A stretch of 64,000 nucleotides of DNA from Xanthomonas sp. DAR 35659 (GTDB taxonomy: Bacteria; Pseudomonadota; Gammaproteobacteria; Xanthomonadales; Xanthomonadaceae), in NCBI RefSeq assembly GCF_041242975.1, contig NZ_CP162488.1, positions 982,001 to 1,046,000 of the forward strand, read 5' to 3'. This document shows, in pieces, positions 41,015 through 51,291 of this stretch (its first letter is position 1; each line of letters opens with the position of its first letter). Made by a program: the position numbers and the translations under genes. The notes below the pieces were generated by a model. It ran no database searches. It saw nothing but the letters and a program-made list of their open reading frames with translations, and was not told the origin of the DNA.

Positions 41015-42964
41015 GGCCGCCCCAGCGGCCGAGCACACGAACTTCTTGCGCGGCGTATCCAGCTTGCCGAGCATGCGCTCGCTGACCGGCAGCGCGTCGC
41101 CGTTGAGGCGCCAGTCGTAGATCACGCTGAAGGCGAGGATGCGCGCGACGTATTCGCGGGTTTCCTTGTAGCTGATCGTCTCGATCCAGAAGTCGGCGTC
41201 GTGGCCGGGACGCTGGCTCTGCCAACGCTGCGCCGGGCCGGGGCCGGCGTTGTAGGCGGCGATGGTCAGGTACGGCAGGCCGTAGGTGTTCAGCAGTTGG
41301 CGCAGGTAGGCGGTGCCGATGGCGATGTTGGTGTCCGGGTCGTACAGGCTGGCGGCGCCGCCGTAGCCGGCCAGGCCGAGGTTCTTCGCCACGCTGGCGC
41401 CGGTCGCCGGCAGCACCTGCATCAGGCCCATCGCATTGGCCGGCGAGCGTGCGTTTGGGTTGAAGATGCTCTCGGCGCGGATCTCGGCGGCGACCCAGGC
41501 CGGGTCGATCGCATTCTTGCCTGCTTCGCGGCGAATAGTGGCGTCGTGGTGCAGCGGGAAACGCAGCGAATACAGGCGTTGCTCGTCGGGCAGCTTGCCC
41601 AGGGAAAACACCGCGCGGTCGAACCAGCCGTTGTCGCGCGCCACTTCCACCGCCAGCCGCCGCTGGGTGTCGTCGAAGCGGGTCAGTGCATCGTTCCACT
41701 CGGCCGTGGCCCACGCTGTACGGTCGATCTTGAACAGTTCCATGGCGCGCACCAGCGCCGGGTCGCGCGCCACCGCGGCCTGCGCCTGCGCGCTGTCGTT
41801 GGGTTCCCATGGGCACAGCGCGTAGGGCTGCTTGAGCCGGTCGGCGGCCATGAAGCCGTGGAAGGTCGCCGATTTGGCCGCCTCGCGGTACAGGCGCTGC
41901 GCCTCGCCGGCGTTGCCGGTCTTCTCCGCCAGCCGCGCTTCGAAGTACTGCCAGCGCGAATCGTTGCGTTGCGCCGGCGGCATCTTGCGGATCGCCGCCA
42001 GCGCCGCCGGCCAGTCGCCGCGCGCCATCGCCTCGCGCGCGCGCCATTCGTGCAGGCGTTCGTCGTAGGCGGACTCGGGCACGGCATTGAGCCGGCGCGC
42101 CGAGTCCGGGCCGTAGGAAGCCACCGTCCACAACGCGATCTGGTAGAGCACTTCGCCACGCTGCGCCTCGCTCAACTGCAGCGCCTGGGCGAATTGCGGC
42201 AACTGGCGCTCGGCCGCGTCCGGATCGGTCTTGGCCAGCTTCTCCAGGCCGTCCACCACCACCTTGCGGCTGCGCTCGGTCTTGGGCCAGGTCAGCGCGC
42301 GCGCGTGGACCGTGTCCAGGAACGCCGCGTAGTCGTTGGCCAGCGCGAGGTCCGCGGCGGGCAGGCCGCGCGCGGCGCTGCGCATCACCGCCGGCTGCTG
42401 CGCGTCGGCCGCCGCTTCCACCCGCGCCCAGCGCAGCGCGTCGGTCATGCCGCCACGCGCCTGCAGCACCGCGAACACCGCATCGCAGGCATCGGGCAGG
42501 GACTTGCCGTTGCCGCGCCACAGCGCCTGCGCCTCGTCCACCCATTGCGCATCGGCGCGGCCGGTGGCCTGGCGCGCGTTGAGCTGGGCGCAGCGCAGGC
42601 CGACGTTCTCGGTCGGCTTCCAGTTGGCCAGCAGCGCCGGCCAATCCTGGCGCCGCGCCAGCGCCGGCAGCCACAGCGTGCGGAAGCTCTCGGCCACCGG
42701 CTGGCCGGCGTAGCGCTTGAGGAAGTCCTGCGCCTGCGCATCGGTGACGCGGTCGATGTTGCGGCGCAGGTTGGCGTACTCGAGCCAGCCATACAGCGGA
42801 TGCTGCTTGAACGCCGCCGCCTGCGCAGGGTCGAACTGGCCGCGCTCGGCGGCATCGATCGCCGCGCGCAGCGCCGGTCGCTGCGTGTCCAGCGACTGGG
42901 CGAGGGCAGGGGCGGCGCCGCACAGCGCGGCGGCGAGCAACAGGAGGGACGTGCGCAATTTCAT
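40997..42964 (-). CDS. slt: Soluble lytic murein transglycosylase (Slt70-like)
   Basis: 655-residue periplasmic enzyme. Signal peptide [22 protein letters not shown], a long helical superhelix (about 25-450), then the catalytic domain with [28 protein letters not shown] (catalytic Glu in the RAES motif), IAAYNAGPG and [14 protein letters not shown]. It cuts the MurNAc-GlcNAc bond with 1,6-anhydro product formation. The last residues GAAGGNRE come from the arm of a repeat element, so the original C terminus was changed by the insertion. Confidence 0.93.
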   Translation of the reverse strand: MKLRTSLLLLAAALCGAAPALAQSLDTQRPALRAAIDAAERGQFDPAQAAAFKQHPLYGWLEYANLRRNIDRVTDAQAQDFLKRYAGQPVAESFRTLWLPALARRQDWPALLANWKPTENVGLRCAQLNARQATGRADAQWVDEAQALWRGNGKSLPDACDAVFAVLQARGGMTDALRWARVEAAADAQQPAVMRSAARGLPAADLALANDYAAFLDTVHARALTWPKTERSRKVVVDGLEKLAKTDPDAAERQLPQFAQALQLSEAQRGEVLYQIALWTVASYGPDSARRLNAVPESAYDERLHEWRAREAMARGDWPAALAAIRKMPPAQRNDSRWQYFEARLAEKTGNAGEAQRLYREAAKSATFHGFMAADRLKQPYALCPWEPNDSAQAQAAVARDPALVRAMELFKIDRTAWATAEWNDALTRFDDTQRRLAVEVARDNGWFDRAVFSLGKLPDEQRLYSLRFPLHHDATIRREAGKNAIDPAWVAAEIRAESIFNPNARSPANAMGLMQVLPATGASVAKNLGLAGYGGAASLYDPDTNIAIGTAYLRQLLNTYGLPYLTIAAYNAGPGPAQRWQSQRPGHDADFWIETISYKETREYVARILAFSVIYDWRLNGDALPVSERMLGKLDTPRKKFVCSAAGAAGGNRE

Positions 42965-43533
42965 GCGCAGGACTATACCGAACGTCGCTGAATCGACGCG
43001 GCAAGCGGGCGGCGGAAGGGGCTGTGCAGGGGCTTTCCGCCATGCTGGCGCGTGCGCGAACGCAGGCGTTCCGGCCGTGGCGACCCGGTCCGCGCCTCGC
43101 GCATCGCGACAGCGCCCCGCGCTGTCGGCTGCCGCCGCCTTCCGGGCGCGGCCAGTCTCTCGCTAACTCCTCTGCGCGCGCGTGCCGACGAGCGGGTCAC
43201 GGACGTGTCATCGCCAGTGCGCCCACGATCGCGACAGCGCGCACGCATCCGCTGCCGTCGCATGGCACACAACGCGCTGACCGTCGCGGACCCGCTCCAG
43301 CGTGTCGGCGCCGCGCCGTGCGCACGCTGATGTCCAGGACGAGGCTGGGCCCACGCCCGGCTGATCCGCGCGCGCGGGTCGCGTCTACGGAATCGTCCAG
43401 TCGCCGGGCGATGGTCCGAATCTCGCGCCGCCTGCTTGCGCAGCGTTTACGTATTGTTTACAAAGTGGGTGACGCCGCCGCGGTGCAGGGGGTCGCAGCG
43501 GCCGACCCACATCCTTCCTGGAGAGAGAGACGG
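42965..43533. other. Intergenic region upstream of the third TonB-receptor gene
   Basis: 569 bp between the divergent slt and receptor genes, GC-rich and without a convincing gene. GTTTAC occurs at 43445 and 43456, 11 bp apart, the only AT-rich patch near the receptor start. A GGAGAGAG ribosome site is at 43520. Confidence 0.55.
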
Positions 43534-46419
43534 ATGAATTGCCTGCACCGCCATCCTTTGGTTTTCGCGGTTTCCTTGTCCTTGCTCGCCGGTTCGCCCG
43601 CGCTGGCCATCGCCCAGCAGGCCGCGCCCGCTGCCCCCGAAGCCGCCACCACCCTGGATAGCGTCCAGGTCACCGGCACCCGTATCCGCCGGGCCGAACT
43701 GGAGGGCCAGGTGCCGGTCCAGTCGCTCAGCCGCGCCGACATCGAACGCACCGGCCTGAACTCGATCGGCGACGTGCTGCAGGAGCTGACCGCTTCCGGC
43801 TCGGCCTTGAACGCCAAGTTCAACTCGTCCGGCAACTTCGGCTTCCCGCCGGACGGCAGCGGCGTCGGCGCCGGCTCGGCGCAGGTCGACCTGCGCCACC
43901 TGGGCGCCAAGCGCGTGCTGGTGCTGGTCGACGGCATGCGCTGGGTCAACGAGTCCTCGGCCTCGGGCGTGGGCGCGGCCACCGACCTCAACACCATCCC
44001 GCTGGCCATCGTCGAGCGCATCGAAGTGCTGGAGGACGGCGCCTCCTCGCTGTACGGCTCCGACGCCATCGCCGGCGTGGTCAACATCATCACCCGGCGC
44101 AAGTTCGACGGCGCCCAGGTCACCCTCAACTATGGCCAGTACGACAAGGGCGACGGCGCCAGCAAGGGCGTCGACCTGGCCTGGGGCCACAACACCGAGC
44201 GCACCAGCCTGTTCCTGGGCGCCAGCTACACCAAGCAGGATCCGATCTACGCGCGCGACCGCAAGCAGTCGCTGTATCCGATCCCGGGCACCGGGCTGAG
44301 CTTCGGCAGTTCCGCCACCCCGGACGGCCGCTTCATCTTCGTCGATCCGGTCACCGGCGCCGAGCAGGACCTGACCCCCAACAGCGGCACGCGCAATCCC
44401 GCCTACGACGGCAGCGCCGGCTGCACGCGCAGCGACGACTACCACTGCTTCGGCACCAGCGACCGCTACAACTTCGCCGCCTCCAACCTGCTGCTGACCC
44501 CGTCCGAGCGCAAGGGCGTGTTCGGCCAGTTCCGCTACTTCTTCAACGACGACGTGCAGTGGTACCTGAAGGCGCTGGGCAACCGCCGCGAATCGACCAA
44601 CCAGGCCGGCCCGGAACCCATCTTCCTCGGCCCGGACGCCGGCACCGGCAATCCGCTGGCCGACAACATCGTCATTTCCGCGGCCAATCCGTACAACCCG
44701 TTCGGTTTCGACCTGGATTCTTCCAGCAACCTGATCATGATCGGGCGGCGTCCGGTGGAAGGCGGCCCGCGCGTGTTCGAGCAGCGCGTGGACACGCAGT
44801 ACGTCGGCACCGGCTTCATCGGCAGCTTCGAGAGCGCCAACCGCACCTGGTTCTGGGACGTCAACGGCGCCTACAGCAAGAACAAGGCCGAACAGACCAA
44901 CTACGGCAGCTACAACATCTACAACATCAATCTGGCGCTGGGCGATCCGGCCGCCTGCGCGGCGGTGGCCGGTTGCGTGCCGCTGGACATCTTCGGCGGC
45001 GCCGGCAGCATCACGCCGGAGATGCTGCGCTGGATCCAGCCGGTGGTGCACGACCGCAGCCAGAACGAGCTGACCCAGTTCACCGCCAACCTCAGCAGCG
45101 ACCTGTTCACCCTGCCGGCCGGCGCGGTGTCCTTCGCCACCGGCGTGGAGTACCGCAAGTACGAGGGCTGGTACCAGCCCGATCCGCTGACCGTGATCGG
45201 CCACTACAACGGCGTGCCGTCGTTGCCGACCGAGGGCAGCTACAACGTCAAGGAGGCCTACCTCGAACTGAGCGTGCCGATCTTCGCCGACTCGCCGCTG
45301 GGCGACAAACTGGACCTGAGCCTGGCCGGGCGCTATTCGGACTATTCCACCTTCGGCGGCAAGTTCACCCCGAAATACGGCCTGCGCTGGCAGGTGTCGC
45401 CGGACTTCGTGCTGCGCACCAGCTACGCCGAAGGTTTCCGCGCCCCGACCATCGGCGAGCTGTACGGCTCGGCCGCGCGCGCCGACCTGACCCTGTCCGA
45501 TCCGTGCTCGATCGGCCTCGGCGGTACCCCGCCGCGCGGCAGCGCCGCCAACTGCGCCGCGCTCGGCGTGCCGGCCGGTTACCAGCAGGCCAATTCGCAG
45601 ATCTCGGTGACCACCGGCGGCAACCGCGCGCTGGAGCCGGAAGAGGCGCGCAGCTTCAGCGCCGGCTTCGTGTGGAGCCCGTGGTTCGCCAGCAACGTGC
45701 CGTGGTCGGATCGCTTCGACGTGGAAGTGACCTTCTACCGCCACAACATCGAAGGCGCGATCCAGGCGATCAACGCGCAGACCCAGCTCGACCTGTGCGT
45801 GGACTCGCTCGACGCGACCTATTGCGACGGCATCACCCGCGCCTCCACCGGCGGCATCAACGGATTCAACAACCGCCTGACCAACCTCGGCTCGATCAAG
45901 ACCGACGGCTGGGACGTGGATCTGTTCTGGACCTCGCCGGAGACCGCCGCCGGGCGCTTCAAGCTCGGCTGGCAGAACACCTTCGTCACCCGCTACGTCG
46001 CCACCGGCGCCGCCGGCCAGGTGCAGCCGCAGAAGCCGGGCGTGGAAGTGGTGGACAGCGCGATCCCGGAGTGGACCAGCAACCTGACCCTGGACTGGTC
46101 GCTGGCGCGCTGGAATGCCTCGTGGACGGTGCGGCACATTTCCGAACTGACCGAGCAATGCGGCGACGCGGTGGCGTTCCCGGTGTGCAGCAACCAGGCA
46201 GCCGGCACCAACACGCTGGATGCCACCACCTACCACGACCTGCAGGTCGGCTACCGCTTCGACTGGCTCAAGGGCCTGACGGTCAGCGGCGGCGTCAACA
46301 ACGTGTTCGACAAGGATCCGCCGATCTGCCTGTCGTGCTCGCTCAACGGCTACGACGCCTCCACCTATGACATCCCGGGCGGTCGATATCTGTATGTGCG
46401 CGCGGATCTGAAGTTCTAG
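43534..46419 (+). CDS. TonB-dependent receptor (Oar/BtuB-type plug)
   Basis: 961-residue outer-membrane receptor. Signal peptide [20 protein letters not shown] to ALAIAQQ, TonB-box-like [14 protein letters not shown], plug signatures [33 protein letters not shown] and [20 protein letters not shown], and a barrel ending in [10 protein letters not shown]. Several Cys pairs ([16 protein letters not shown]) probably form loop disulfides. This subtype often transports peptides or cofactors, but the ligand cannot be read from sequence. I placed the start at 43534, after GGAGAGAG; longer readings lack a signal peptide. Confidence 0.92.
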   Translation: MNCLHRHPLVFAVSLSLLAGSPALAIAQQAAPAAPEAATTLDSVQVTGTRIRRAELEGQVPVQSLSRADIERTGLNSIGDVLQELTASGSALNAKFNSSGNFGFPPDGSGVGAGSAQVDLRHLGAKRVLVLVDGMRWVNESSASGVGAATDLNTIPLAIVERIEVLEDGASSLYGSDAIAGVVNIITRRKFDGAQVTLNYGQYDKGDGASKGVDLAWGHNTERTSLFLGASYTKQDPIYARDRKQSLYPIPGTGLSFGSSATPDGRFIFVDPVTGAEQDLTPNSGTRNPAYDGSAGCTRSDDYHCFGTSDRYNFAASNLLLTPSERKGVFGQFRYFFNDDVQWYLKALGNRRESTNQAGPEPIFLGPDAGTGNPLADNIVISAANPYNPFGFDLDSSSNLIMIGRRPVEGGPRVFEQRVDTQYVGTGFIGSFESANRTWFWDVNGAYSKNKAEQTNYGSYNIYNINLALGDPAACAAVAGCVPLDIFGGAGSITPEMLRWIQPVVHDRSQNELTQFTANLSSDLFTLPAGAVSFATGVEYRKYEGWYQPDPLTVIGHYNGVPSLPTEGSYNVKEAYLELSVPIFADSPLGDKLDLSLAGRYSDYSTFGGKFTPKYGLRWQVSPDFVLRTSYAEGFRAPTIGELYGSAARADLTLSDPCSIGLGGTPPRGSAANCAALGVPAGYQQANSQISVTTGGNRALEPEEARSFSAGFVWSPWFASNVPWSDRFDVEVTFYRHNIEGAIQAINAQTQLDLCVDSLDATYCDGITRASTGGINGFNNRLTNLGSIKTDGWDVDLFWTSPETAAGRFKLGWQNTFVTRYVATGAAGQVQPQKPGVEVVDSAIPEWTSNLTLDWSLARWNASWTVRHISELTEQCGDAVAFPVCSNQAAGTNTLDATTYHDLQVGYRFDWLKGLTVSGGVNNVFDKDPPICLSCSLNGYDASTYDIPGGRYLYVRADLKF

Positions 46420-46443
46420 GCGCTTTCGCGGCGCCCGGGGCGA

Positions 46444-46605
46444 GTGGGTAGACGTCAGTGGCGGCGGGGGTGATCGGAGACGCCCTGTCGCGACTGACGT
46501 CGCTCCCACGGTTGCAGGCCCGCCGTCGCACGCTTTTGTGTAGGAGCGGCTTCAGCCGCGACCGGGTCTTCCCGGTGAAGCGTCGCGGCTGAAGCCGCTC
46601 CTACA
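46444..46605. repeat. Two adjacent palindromic intergenic repeats
   Basis: 46539-46605 is a long palindrome whose arms start TGTAGGAGCGGCTTCAGCCG and pair over about 24 bp. 46444-46509 is a degenerate relative with arms GTGGG-GACGTCAGT and its complement ending CTCCCAC. Both lie in the gap between two convergent genes, where they may end transcription or stabilise messages. Confidence 0.7.
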
Positions 46606-46700
46606 GAAAGCGGTCTCGACAGAAGCAGAGCAGTACACCAGAGAGCCTCGGCGCGGGCGCAGCAGCCCGCGGAAGTGCAACCGCCCAGGAAACGCGACGC

Positions 46701-47468
46701 TCAGCGCAGCAAGGCCTGCGGCACTTCGATCTCGGTCGCCACCGCCAGGTGGTCGGAGAACGCGGCGGGCACCGCACGCTGTTCGTTGCAGCGCAGGCCG
46801 TCGCTGACCAGGATGTGGTCGATCGCGCGTTGCGGGCGCCAGCTCGGAAAGGTCGGGACCACGCAGCCCGGCGGCTGCAGCCGGGTGCGCTTGTACAGGG
46901 CCTGCATCTCGGGACGGTCGGCGACGCAGTTGAAGTCGCCCATCAGCACCGCGTTGGGATGATCCGACAGCAGTTCGGCGATGAACGCCAACTGCGCCGC
47001 CCGCGAATTGGCGCCCAGCGACAGATGCGCCACCGCGATCGCCAGCCCTTCAGCGCCGTCGCCGAACTTGGCCAGCAGCACCCCGCGCCCGCCGAGGCGG
47101 CCGGGCAGGGGATGGTCCTGCACCTCGACCGGCTCCAGCCTGCTGAGCAGGCCGTTGGCGCTGGAGGCTACGCCGCCCATGCGCCGGTTCGGCTGGTGGC
47201 TCCAGTAGTTGAAGCCGGCGCGCTCGGCCAGGTAGTGGGTCTGGTTGGTGAAGCCCGAACGCAGGCTGCCGGGGTCGCTTTCCTGCAGACCGACGATGTC
47301 GTGCTCGCGCGCCAGCTGCGCGATCGCATCCAGGCTGCTGCGCTTGCGGCCCGCGGGCAGCGCGTGCGACCAGCTGCGGGTCACGTAGTCGCTGTAGCGG
47401 CGCGTACTCGAACCGGCCTGGATGTTGGCGGTGAGCACGCGCAGCGTGCGGGTGGCGACGTCGGTCAC
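46701..47468 (-). CDS. Endonuclease/exonuclease/phosphatase (EEP) family protein
   Basis: 255 residues of the EEP superfamily. Motifs in order are LTANIQAG, IVGLQESD (metal Glu), VAHLSLGANSRAAQL, LMGDFNCVADRPEM, AIDHILVSDG and FSDHLAVATEIEV with the catalytic His. There is no signal peptide. The family includes nucleases, lipid phosphatases and sphingomyelinases; nothing here decides between them. It lies 12 bp after the dsbA lipoprotein gene and is probably co-transcribed. Confidence 0.85.
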   Translation of the reverse strand: MTDVATRTLRVLTANIQAGSSTRRYSDYVTRSWSHALPAGRKRSSLDAIAQLAREHDIVGLQESDPGSLRSGFTNQTHYLAERAGFNYWSHQPNRRMGGVASSANGLLSRLEPVEVQDHPLPGRLGGRGVLLAKFGDGAEGLAIAVAHLSLGANSRAAQLAFIAELLSDHPNAVLMGDFNCVADRPEMQALYKRTRLQPPGCVVPTFPSWRPQRAIDHILVSDGLRCNEQRAVPAAFSDHLAVATEIEVPQALLR

Positions 47469-47480
47469 GGTGGGGGGGCG

Positions 47481-48302
47481 TTACTTGGCCAGCGCCGCGC
47501 GCTCGCGCGCGATCAGGTGATCGGCGATGCGCAGCTTGTCCTGGTAGCTGTTGCCCTTGATCAGATACTTGCCGTTGACGATCAGCGACGGCGTGCCGCT
47601 GACGTTGCTGCGGGTGATGAACTGCTTGGCGCGCGCGGTCTTGGTGCTGACCGCGAAGCTGCCCATGGTGTCGGCGAACAGCTTGGGGTCCACGCCGTAC
47701 TTGGCGTAGAAACCGGCGATGTCCTGCACCGAATCGCGGCCGCGCTCGCCCTTCAGGGTCTGGTCGACATGGATCGCCTTGTACAGCGCGTCGTGGGTCT
47801 TTTCCTGCACGCCCAGCGCCTCGGCGGCGTAGAACGCGCGGGCGTAGTCGTCCCAGGTGCCGCCGAACATCGCCGGCACGTAGACGAAGCGCACGTCCGA
47901 CGGCAGGCCGGCCTTCCACGAGCCGACCATCGGCTGGAAGGCGTTGCAGGCCGGGCACACGTAGCCGAACACCTCGGCCACCTCGATCTTGCCGTTGGTC
48001 GGCTGGAACGGCTGGCCGTTCTCGATTTCCTCGTAGTCGGTGCCGGCGACCGGCTCGGCGCCGCTCGGCGTGCGCGCGGCGGCCGGGGCGGCCGGCGTCT
48101 CGGTGGCCGGCGCTTCGGCGGCAGGCGGCGTGGCGGCGCCGGTCGCCGGGGCGGCGGCGTTGCCGGCCGGCGCGGCCTCGGCGGCGGGTGCGGCCGGTGC
48201 GTCGGTCGCTGGCGCGGCGGTGTCGGCGGTGCCGTCCTGGGGCTTGCAGGCCACCAGGATCGGCAGCAGGGCCATCAGCGTCAGGGCGAAACGGGTCTTC
48301 AT
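47481..48302 (-). CDS. dsbA: DsbA-like thiol:disulfide interchange lipoprotein with Ala/Pro linker
   Basis: 273 residues. The signal ends in the lipobox LVAC (Cys about 19). A low-complexity linker of Ala, Pro, Glu and Thr covers about 25-85, then the DsbA fold begins. The active site is VCPACN and the cis-Pro loop is SGTPSLIVNG. It catalyses disulfide formation in exported proteins. The linker would hold the domain away from the membrane. A second dsbA lies directly upstream; the two are about equally similar in layout but differ in active-site dipeptide (PA against PH). Confidence 0.9.
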   Translation of the reverse strand: MKTRFALTLMALLPILVACKPQDGTADTAAPATDAPAAPAAEAAPAGNAAAPATGAATPPAAEAPATETPAAPAAARTPSGAEPVAGTDYEEIENGQPFQPTNGKIEVAEVFGYVCPACNAFQPMVGSWKAGLPSDVRFVYVPAMFGGTWDDYARAFYAAEALGVQEKTHDALYKAIHVDQTLKGERGRDSVQDIAGFYAKYGVDPKLFADTMGSFAVSTKTARAKQFITRSNVSGTPSLIVNGKYLIKGNSYQDKLRIADHLIARERAALAK

Positions 48303-48408
48303 CGGCGGCATCTCCAGCAGGATGGGGGTAAATGCCGGCCGCGCCGAAACGGGCGGCAGGCAACCCATCCATGATGCCATGGCATGGATGAAGCGCCGTG
48401 CTGCGACC

Positions 48409-49050
48409 CTACTTGCCGGCGCGCTCGCGCGCGATCAGCGCGTCGGCGATGCGCAGCATGTCCGGGAAGTCCTTGCCCTTGACCAGGTACTTGCCGTTGA
48501 TCACCAGCGCCGGCGTGCCGGGAATGTCGCTGCGCGCGGCGAAGTCGCGCGCGGCCTTGACCTGCGCGGCCACCTGCGGGCTCTTGTAGGCGGCGACGAA
48601 GTCGCTCGGCTTGACGCCGTAGGCGGCATAGAACGTGGCCAGTTCCTCCGGCGCCACGTTCTGCACCGGCACGCTGCGCTTGTCGTGGATCGCCTCGAAC
48701 AGGGCGTGGTGGCTGCGCTCCTGCACGCCGAGCTTCTGCGCGGCGTAGAAGGCGCTGGCGAAACTGTCCCAGAACCCGCCGAACGCGGCCGGGACCAGCG
48801 TCACCCGCACGTCCTTGCCCTGCTTCTTCGTCCACTGCTCGAAAATGGGGTCGAAATGCGCGCAGTGCGGGCAGCTGTAGCCGAACACTTCCACCACCTC
48901 GATCTTGCCGGCCAGCGGCGCGAACGGCTGTGGCTTGGCGATCAGCGTGTAGTCCTCGCCTTCGACCGCCGTGGTCTTGGGTTGTGCGGCGCAGGCGCCC
49001 AGCGGCAACAGGGTGAGCAGGCACAGCAGCAGGCGGGGCAGACGGTTCAT
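48409..49050 (-). CDS. dsbA: DsbA thiol:disulfide interchange protein
   Basis: 213 residues. The signal has a possible lipobox LGAC (Cys about 18). The thioredoxin-fold active site is YSCPHCAHF, the classic CPHC of strongly oxidising DsbA, with cis-Pro in IPGTPALVING. GGAG precedes the ATG at 49050. It lies between the cytochrome c4 gene and the second dsbA, an order known in Xanthomonas. It oxidises periplasmic cysteines and is normally recycled by DsbB. Confidence 0.92.
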   Translation of the reverse strand: MNRLPRLLLCLLTLLPLGACAAQPKTTAVEGEDYTLIAKPQPFAPLAGKIEVVEVFGYSCPHCAHFDPIFEQWTKKQGKDVRVTLVPAAFGGFWDSFASAFYAAQKLGVQERSHHALFEAIHDKRSVPVQNVAPEELATFYAAYGVKPSDFVAAYKSPQVAAQVKAARDFAARSDIPGTPALVINGKYLVKGKDFPDMLRIADALIARERAGK

Positions 49051-49110
49051 GCGATCTCCATGGCAAAACACGAACGCCGGTCGTGGCGACCGGCGCGAGG
49101 GGGAAGCGAT

Positions 49111-49134
49111 CGTACGCCGCCGTGGCGGCGCACG
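49111..49134 (-). terminator. Hairpin after the cytochrome c4 gene
   Basis: CGTACGCCGCC-GT-GGCGGCGCACG forms a near-perfect 11-bp stem one base after the cytochrome c4 stop codon. There is no T-run, so it may only pause transcription before dsbA. Confidence 0.4.
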
Positions 49135-49135
49135 G

Positions 49136-49957
49136 TCAGGATTGTTGCGCCGGTGCCGCCTGCTGCGGCGGGGCCTGCGCGGGCGTGGCCTGCGCCGCGG
49201 CCGCGTCGTCGGCGCGGTCGTGCAGGCCTTGCAGGTAGCTGCCCAGCGCCTTCATTTCCTGCTCGGTCAGCGGCTTGGCCACCTGCGCCATGATCTTGAA
49301 CAGGGTCGGATCGCGTTCCTGCGTGGTGCCGGCCTGGTACTCCTGCAGGCGCCGCGCCACGTAGTCGGCGTGCTGGCCGCCCAGGTGCGGATACGCCGGA
49401 CCGGGGTTGCCGGCGCCGGTGGGGCCGTGGCAGGCCATGCACGCCGGGATGCCGCGCGAGGCGTCGCCGCCGCGGTACAACTGCTGGCCGACTTCGTAGA
49501 ACTTCATGCCGGCGTAGGGGCCCTCGCTGACCACCGCGTCGTCGGCGATGCCGGCACCGGCCTTCTGCGTGGCGAAGTAGGCGCCAATGTCGCGCATGTC
49601 CTGCGCGCTCAGCGGCTGCACGAACGGCACCATCGCGGCGACCGCGCCGGAGGTGCGCTCGCCGTGCGCGATCAGCGCCATCTGCCGCGCGCTGTAGCGC
49701 TCGCTCTGGCCGGCGATGCGCGGATACATCGCGATCGACGGATTGCCGTCGGCGCCGTGGCAGGCGGCGCAGGCCGCGGCCTTGGCCTGGCCGGCCTTGG
49801 CATCGCCCCAGGCGACCTTGCCCACGTCGCTTTCCAGCGGCGCGGTGCGCACCGGCGCGTTATCGGGGATGGGAACCACCGAGGTCTGCGCGAACGCGAC
49901 CGCGGCGACGACGGAAACGGCTAGACCGGCAAAGGCAAGAACGCGAGCGTGGCGCAT
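49136..49957 (-). CDS. Di-haem cytochrome c4
   Basis: 273 residues with signal peptide (MRHARVLAFAGLAVSVVAAVAFA) and two c-type haem motifs, CAACHG at about 63 and CMACHG at about 170, each followed by a GGQ/GQ turn region (YPRIAGQ, YPHLGGQ) as in the two-domain cytochrome c4. It shuttles electrons in the periplasm, typically to a cbb3 oxidase. The C terminus is an Ala/Pro/Gln-rich tail. It is divergent from engB, the common arrangement in gammaproteobacteria. Confidence 0.92.
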   Translation of the reverse strand: MRHARVLAFAGLAVSVVAAVAFAQTSVVPIPDNAPVRTAPLESDVGKVAWGDAKAGQAKAAACAACHGADGNPSIAMYPRIAGQSERYSARQMALIAHGERTSGAVAAMVPFVQPLSAQDMRDIGAYFATQKAGAGIADDAVVSEGPYAGMKFYEVGQQLYRGGDASRGIPACMACHGPTGAGNPGPAYPHLGGQHADYVARRLQEYQAGTTQERDPTLFKIMAQVAKPLTEQEMKALGSYLQGLHDRADDAAAAQATPAQAPPQQAAPAQQS

Positions 49958-50129
49958 CAGCTGAAGCTCCGTATGACCCCAGCGGGAGCCGGGCCGGCAA
50001 CCGCATGTCGCGCGATTATCCCTTCGCGGTGCCGTGCCGGTCAACGAAGGCGCCGACGCGGCGCGCGCGCGTCCCGGACGATGCCCGATGGGCGGCCGGC
50101 AGCGGCGCGGAACGTGCGATCCTAGTGGC

Positions 50130-50753
50130 ATGTCGCTCCTCATCGAACGTGCCCAGTACCTGCTTTCCGCCCACAATCCCCGGCAGTTGCCGGACGATGG
50201 GGGCTGGGAGGTGGCCTTCGCCGGCCGCTCCAACGCCGGCAAATCCAGCGCACTGAATGCGCTCACCCGGCAGAACGCCCTGGCCCGCGTGTCCAAGACG
50301 CCTGGCCGCACCCAGCAACTGGTGTTCTTCCAGATCCAGCCCGAACGCTATCTGGTGGACCTGCCCGGCTACGGCTACGCCAAGGTGCCGCTGGAGCTGC
50401 AGGCGCACTGGCAGTCCTTCATCGACAAGTATTTCCGCACCCGCGAGGCCTTGCGCGGACTGGTGGTGGTGATGGATATCCGCCATCCGCTGAAGGACTA
50501 CGACCGGCAGATGCTCGGCTACGCCGTGCAGCGCGGGCTGCCGGCGCACGCGCTGCTGACCAAGGCCGACAAGCTCGGCCGCGGCCAGCAGGCGCAGGCG
50601 CTGCAGCAGGTGCGCAAGGAGCTGTCCAGTTCCTTCGGCGACACGGTCAGCGTGCAGTTGTTTTCCGGAGAGACCCGCCAGGGTGTGGACGAGGCACGCG
50701 GCATCGTCGGCGGCTGGCTGGGTCTGGACGCGGAACCGCCCGCCGCGGAGTGA
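50130..50753 (+). CDS. engB: Ribosome biogenesis GTPase EngB/YsxC/YihA
   Basis: 207-residue GTPase needed for 50S subunit assembly. The G motifs are GRSNAGKSS (G1), TPGRTQ (G2), DLPGYGYA (G3) and TKADKL (G4). The ATG at 50130 (MSLLIERAQYLLSAHN) fits the family start; an upstream in-frame start would add a Gly/Arg-rich segment. It diverges from the cytochrome c4 gene. Confidence 0.95.
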   Translation: MSLLIERAQYLLSAHNPRQLPDDGGWEVAFAGRSNAGKSSALNALTRQNALARVSKTPGRTQQLVFFQIQPERYLVDLPGYGYAKVPLELQAHWQSFIDKYFRTREALRGLVVVMDIRHPLKDYDRQMLGYAVQRGLPAHALLTKADKLGRGQQAQALQQVRKELSSSFGDTVSVQLFSGETRQGVDEARGIVGGWLGLDAEPPAAE

Positions 50754-51291
50754 GGGCGGCGGCGCCGGACCTCCGGCGGCGTGCGCGCGGGTGCCGAGTG
50801 CGGTCGATCGCGAGCGGCGGACGCGGCGATCCTGTCTGGGTTGGCATGCAACGCATGCGCGATGCGGGGTTCCGTAAGGATGGGTACGGGGTGTGGCCTC
50901 GTGCACCCCGAACGCCGTGAGTCGCTTTCGCGCCGGACCCTCACCCCAACCCCTCTCCCGGTGGGAGAGGGGCTAATGCTGTTCCTTCTCCCCTCGGGAG
51001 AAGGTGCCCCGCAGGGGCGGATGAGGGTACGTGCGCAGCCTCGTGCACCCAACCTCGGCGAGTCGCTTCGCGCCGGCCCCTCACCCCAACCCCTCTCCCG
51101 GTGGGAGAGGGGCTAATGCTGTTCCTTCTCCCCTCGGGAGAAGGTGCCCCGCAGGGGCGGATGAGGGTACGGGCGCAGCCTCGTGCACCCAACCTCCGCG
51201 AGACGCTTTCGCGCCGGACCCTCACCCCAACCCCTCTCCCGATGGGAGAGGGGCTAGCAGCTGCTACTCCCCTACGAGGCGAAAAACGCCC
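50754..51291. other. Intergenic region filled by tandem repeats
   Basis: 538 bp between engB and the MBL hydrolase gene, mostly the 140-bp repeat array described separately. No gene is seen. Confidence 0.7.
50897..51257. repeat. Tandem array of a 140-bp unit, about 2.6 copies
   Basis: Units start CCTCGTGCACCC at 50897, 51039 and 51179. Each contains the palindromes CCCCTCTCCC-GGT-GGGAGAGGGG and CCTTCTCCC-CTC-GGGAGAAGG, then a GATGAGGGTACG end. Copies differ at few positions, so the expansion is recent or kept uniform by recombination. Confidence 0.85.

Noticed and set aside
43024..43533. N-terminal extension of the third TonB receptor
   Set aside because: Arg-rich translation with no signal peptide; a good ribosome site precedes 43534.
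50897..51257. CRISPR-like array
   Set aside because: The repeats are 140 bp and directly adjacent, without unique spacers of constant length.
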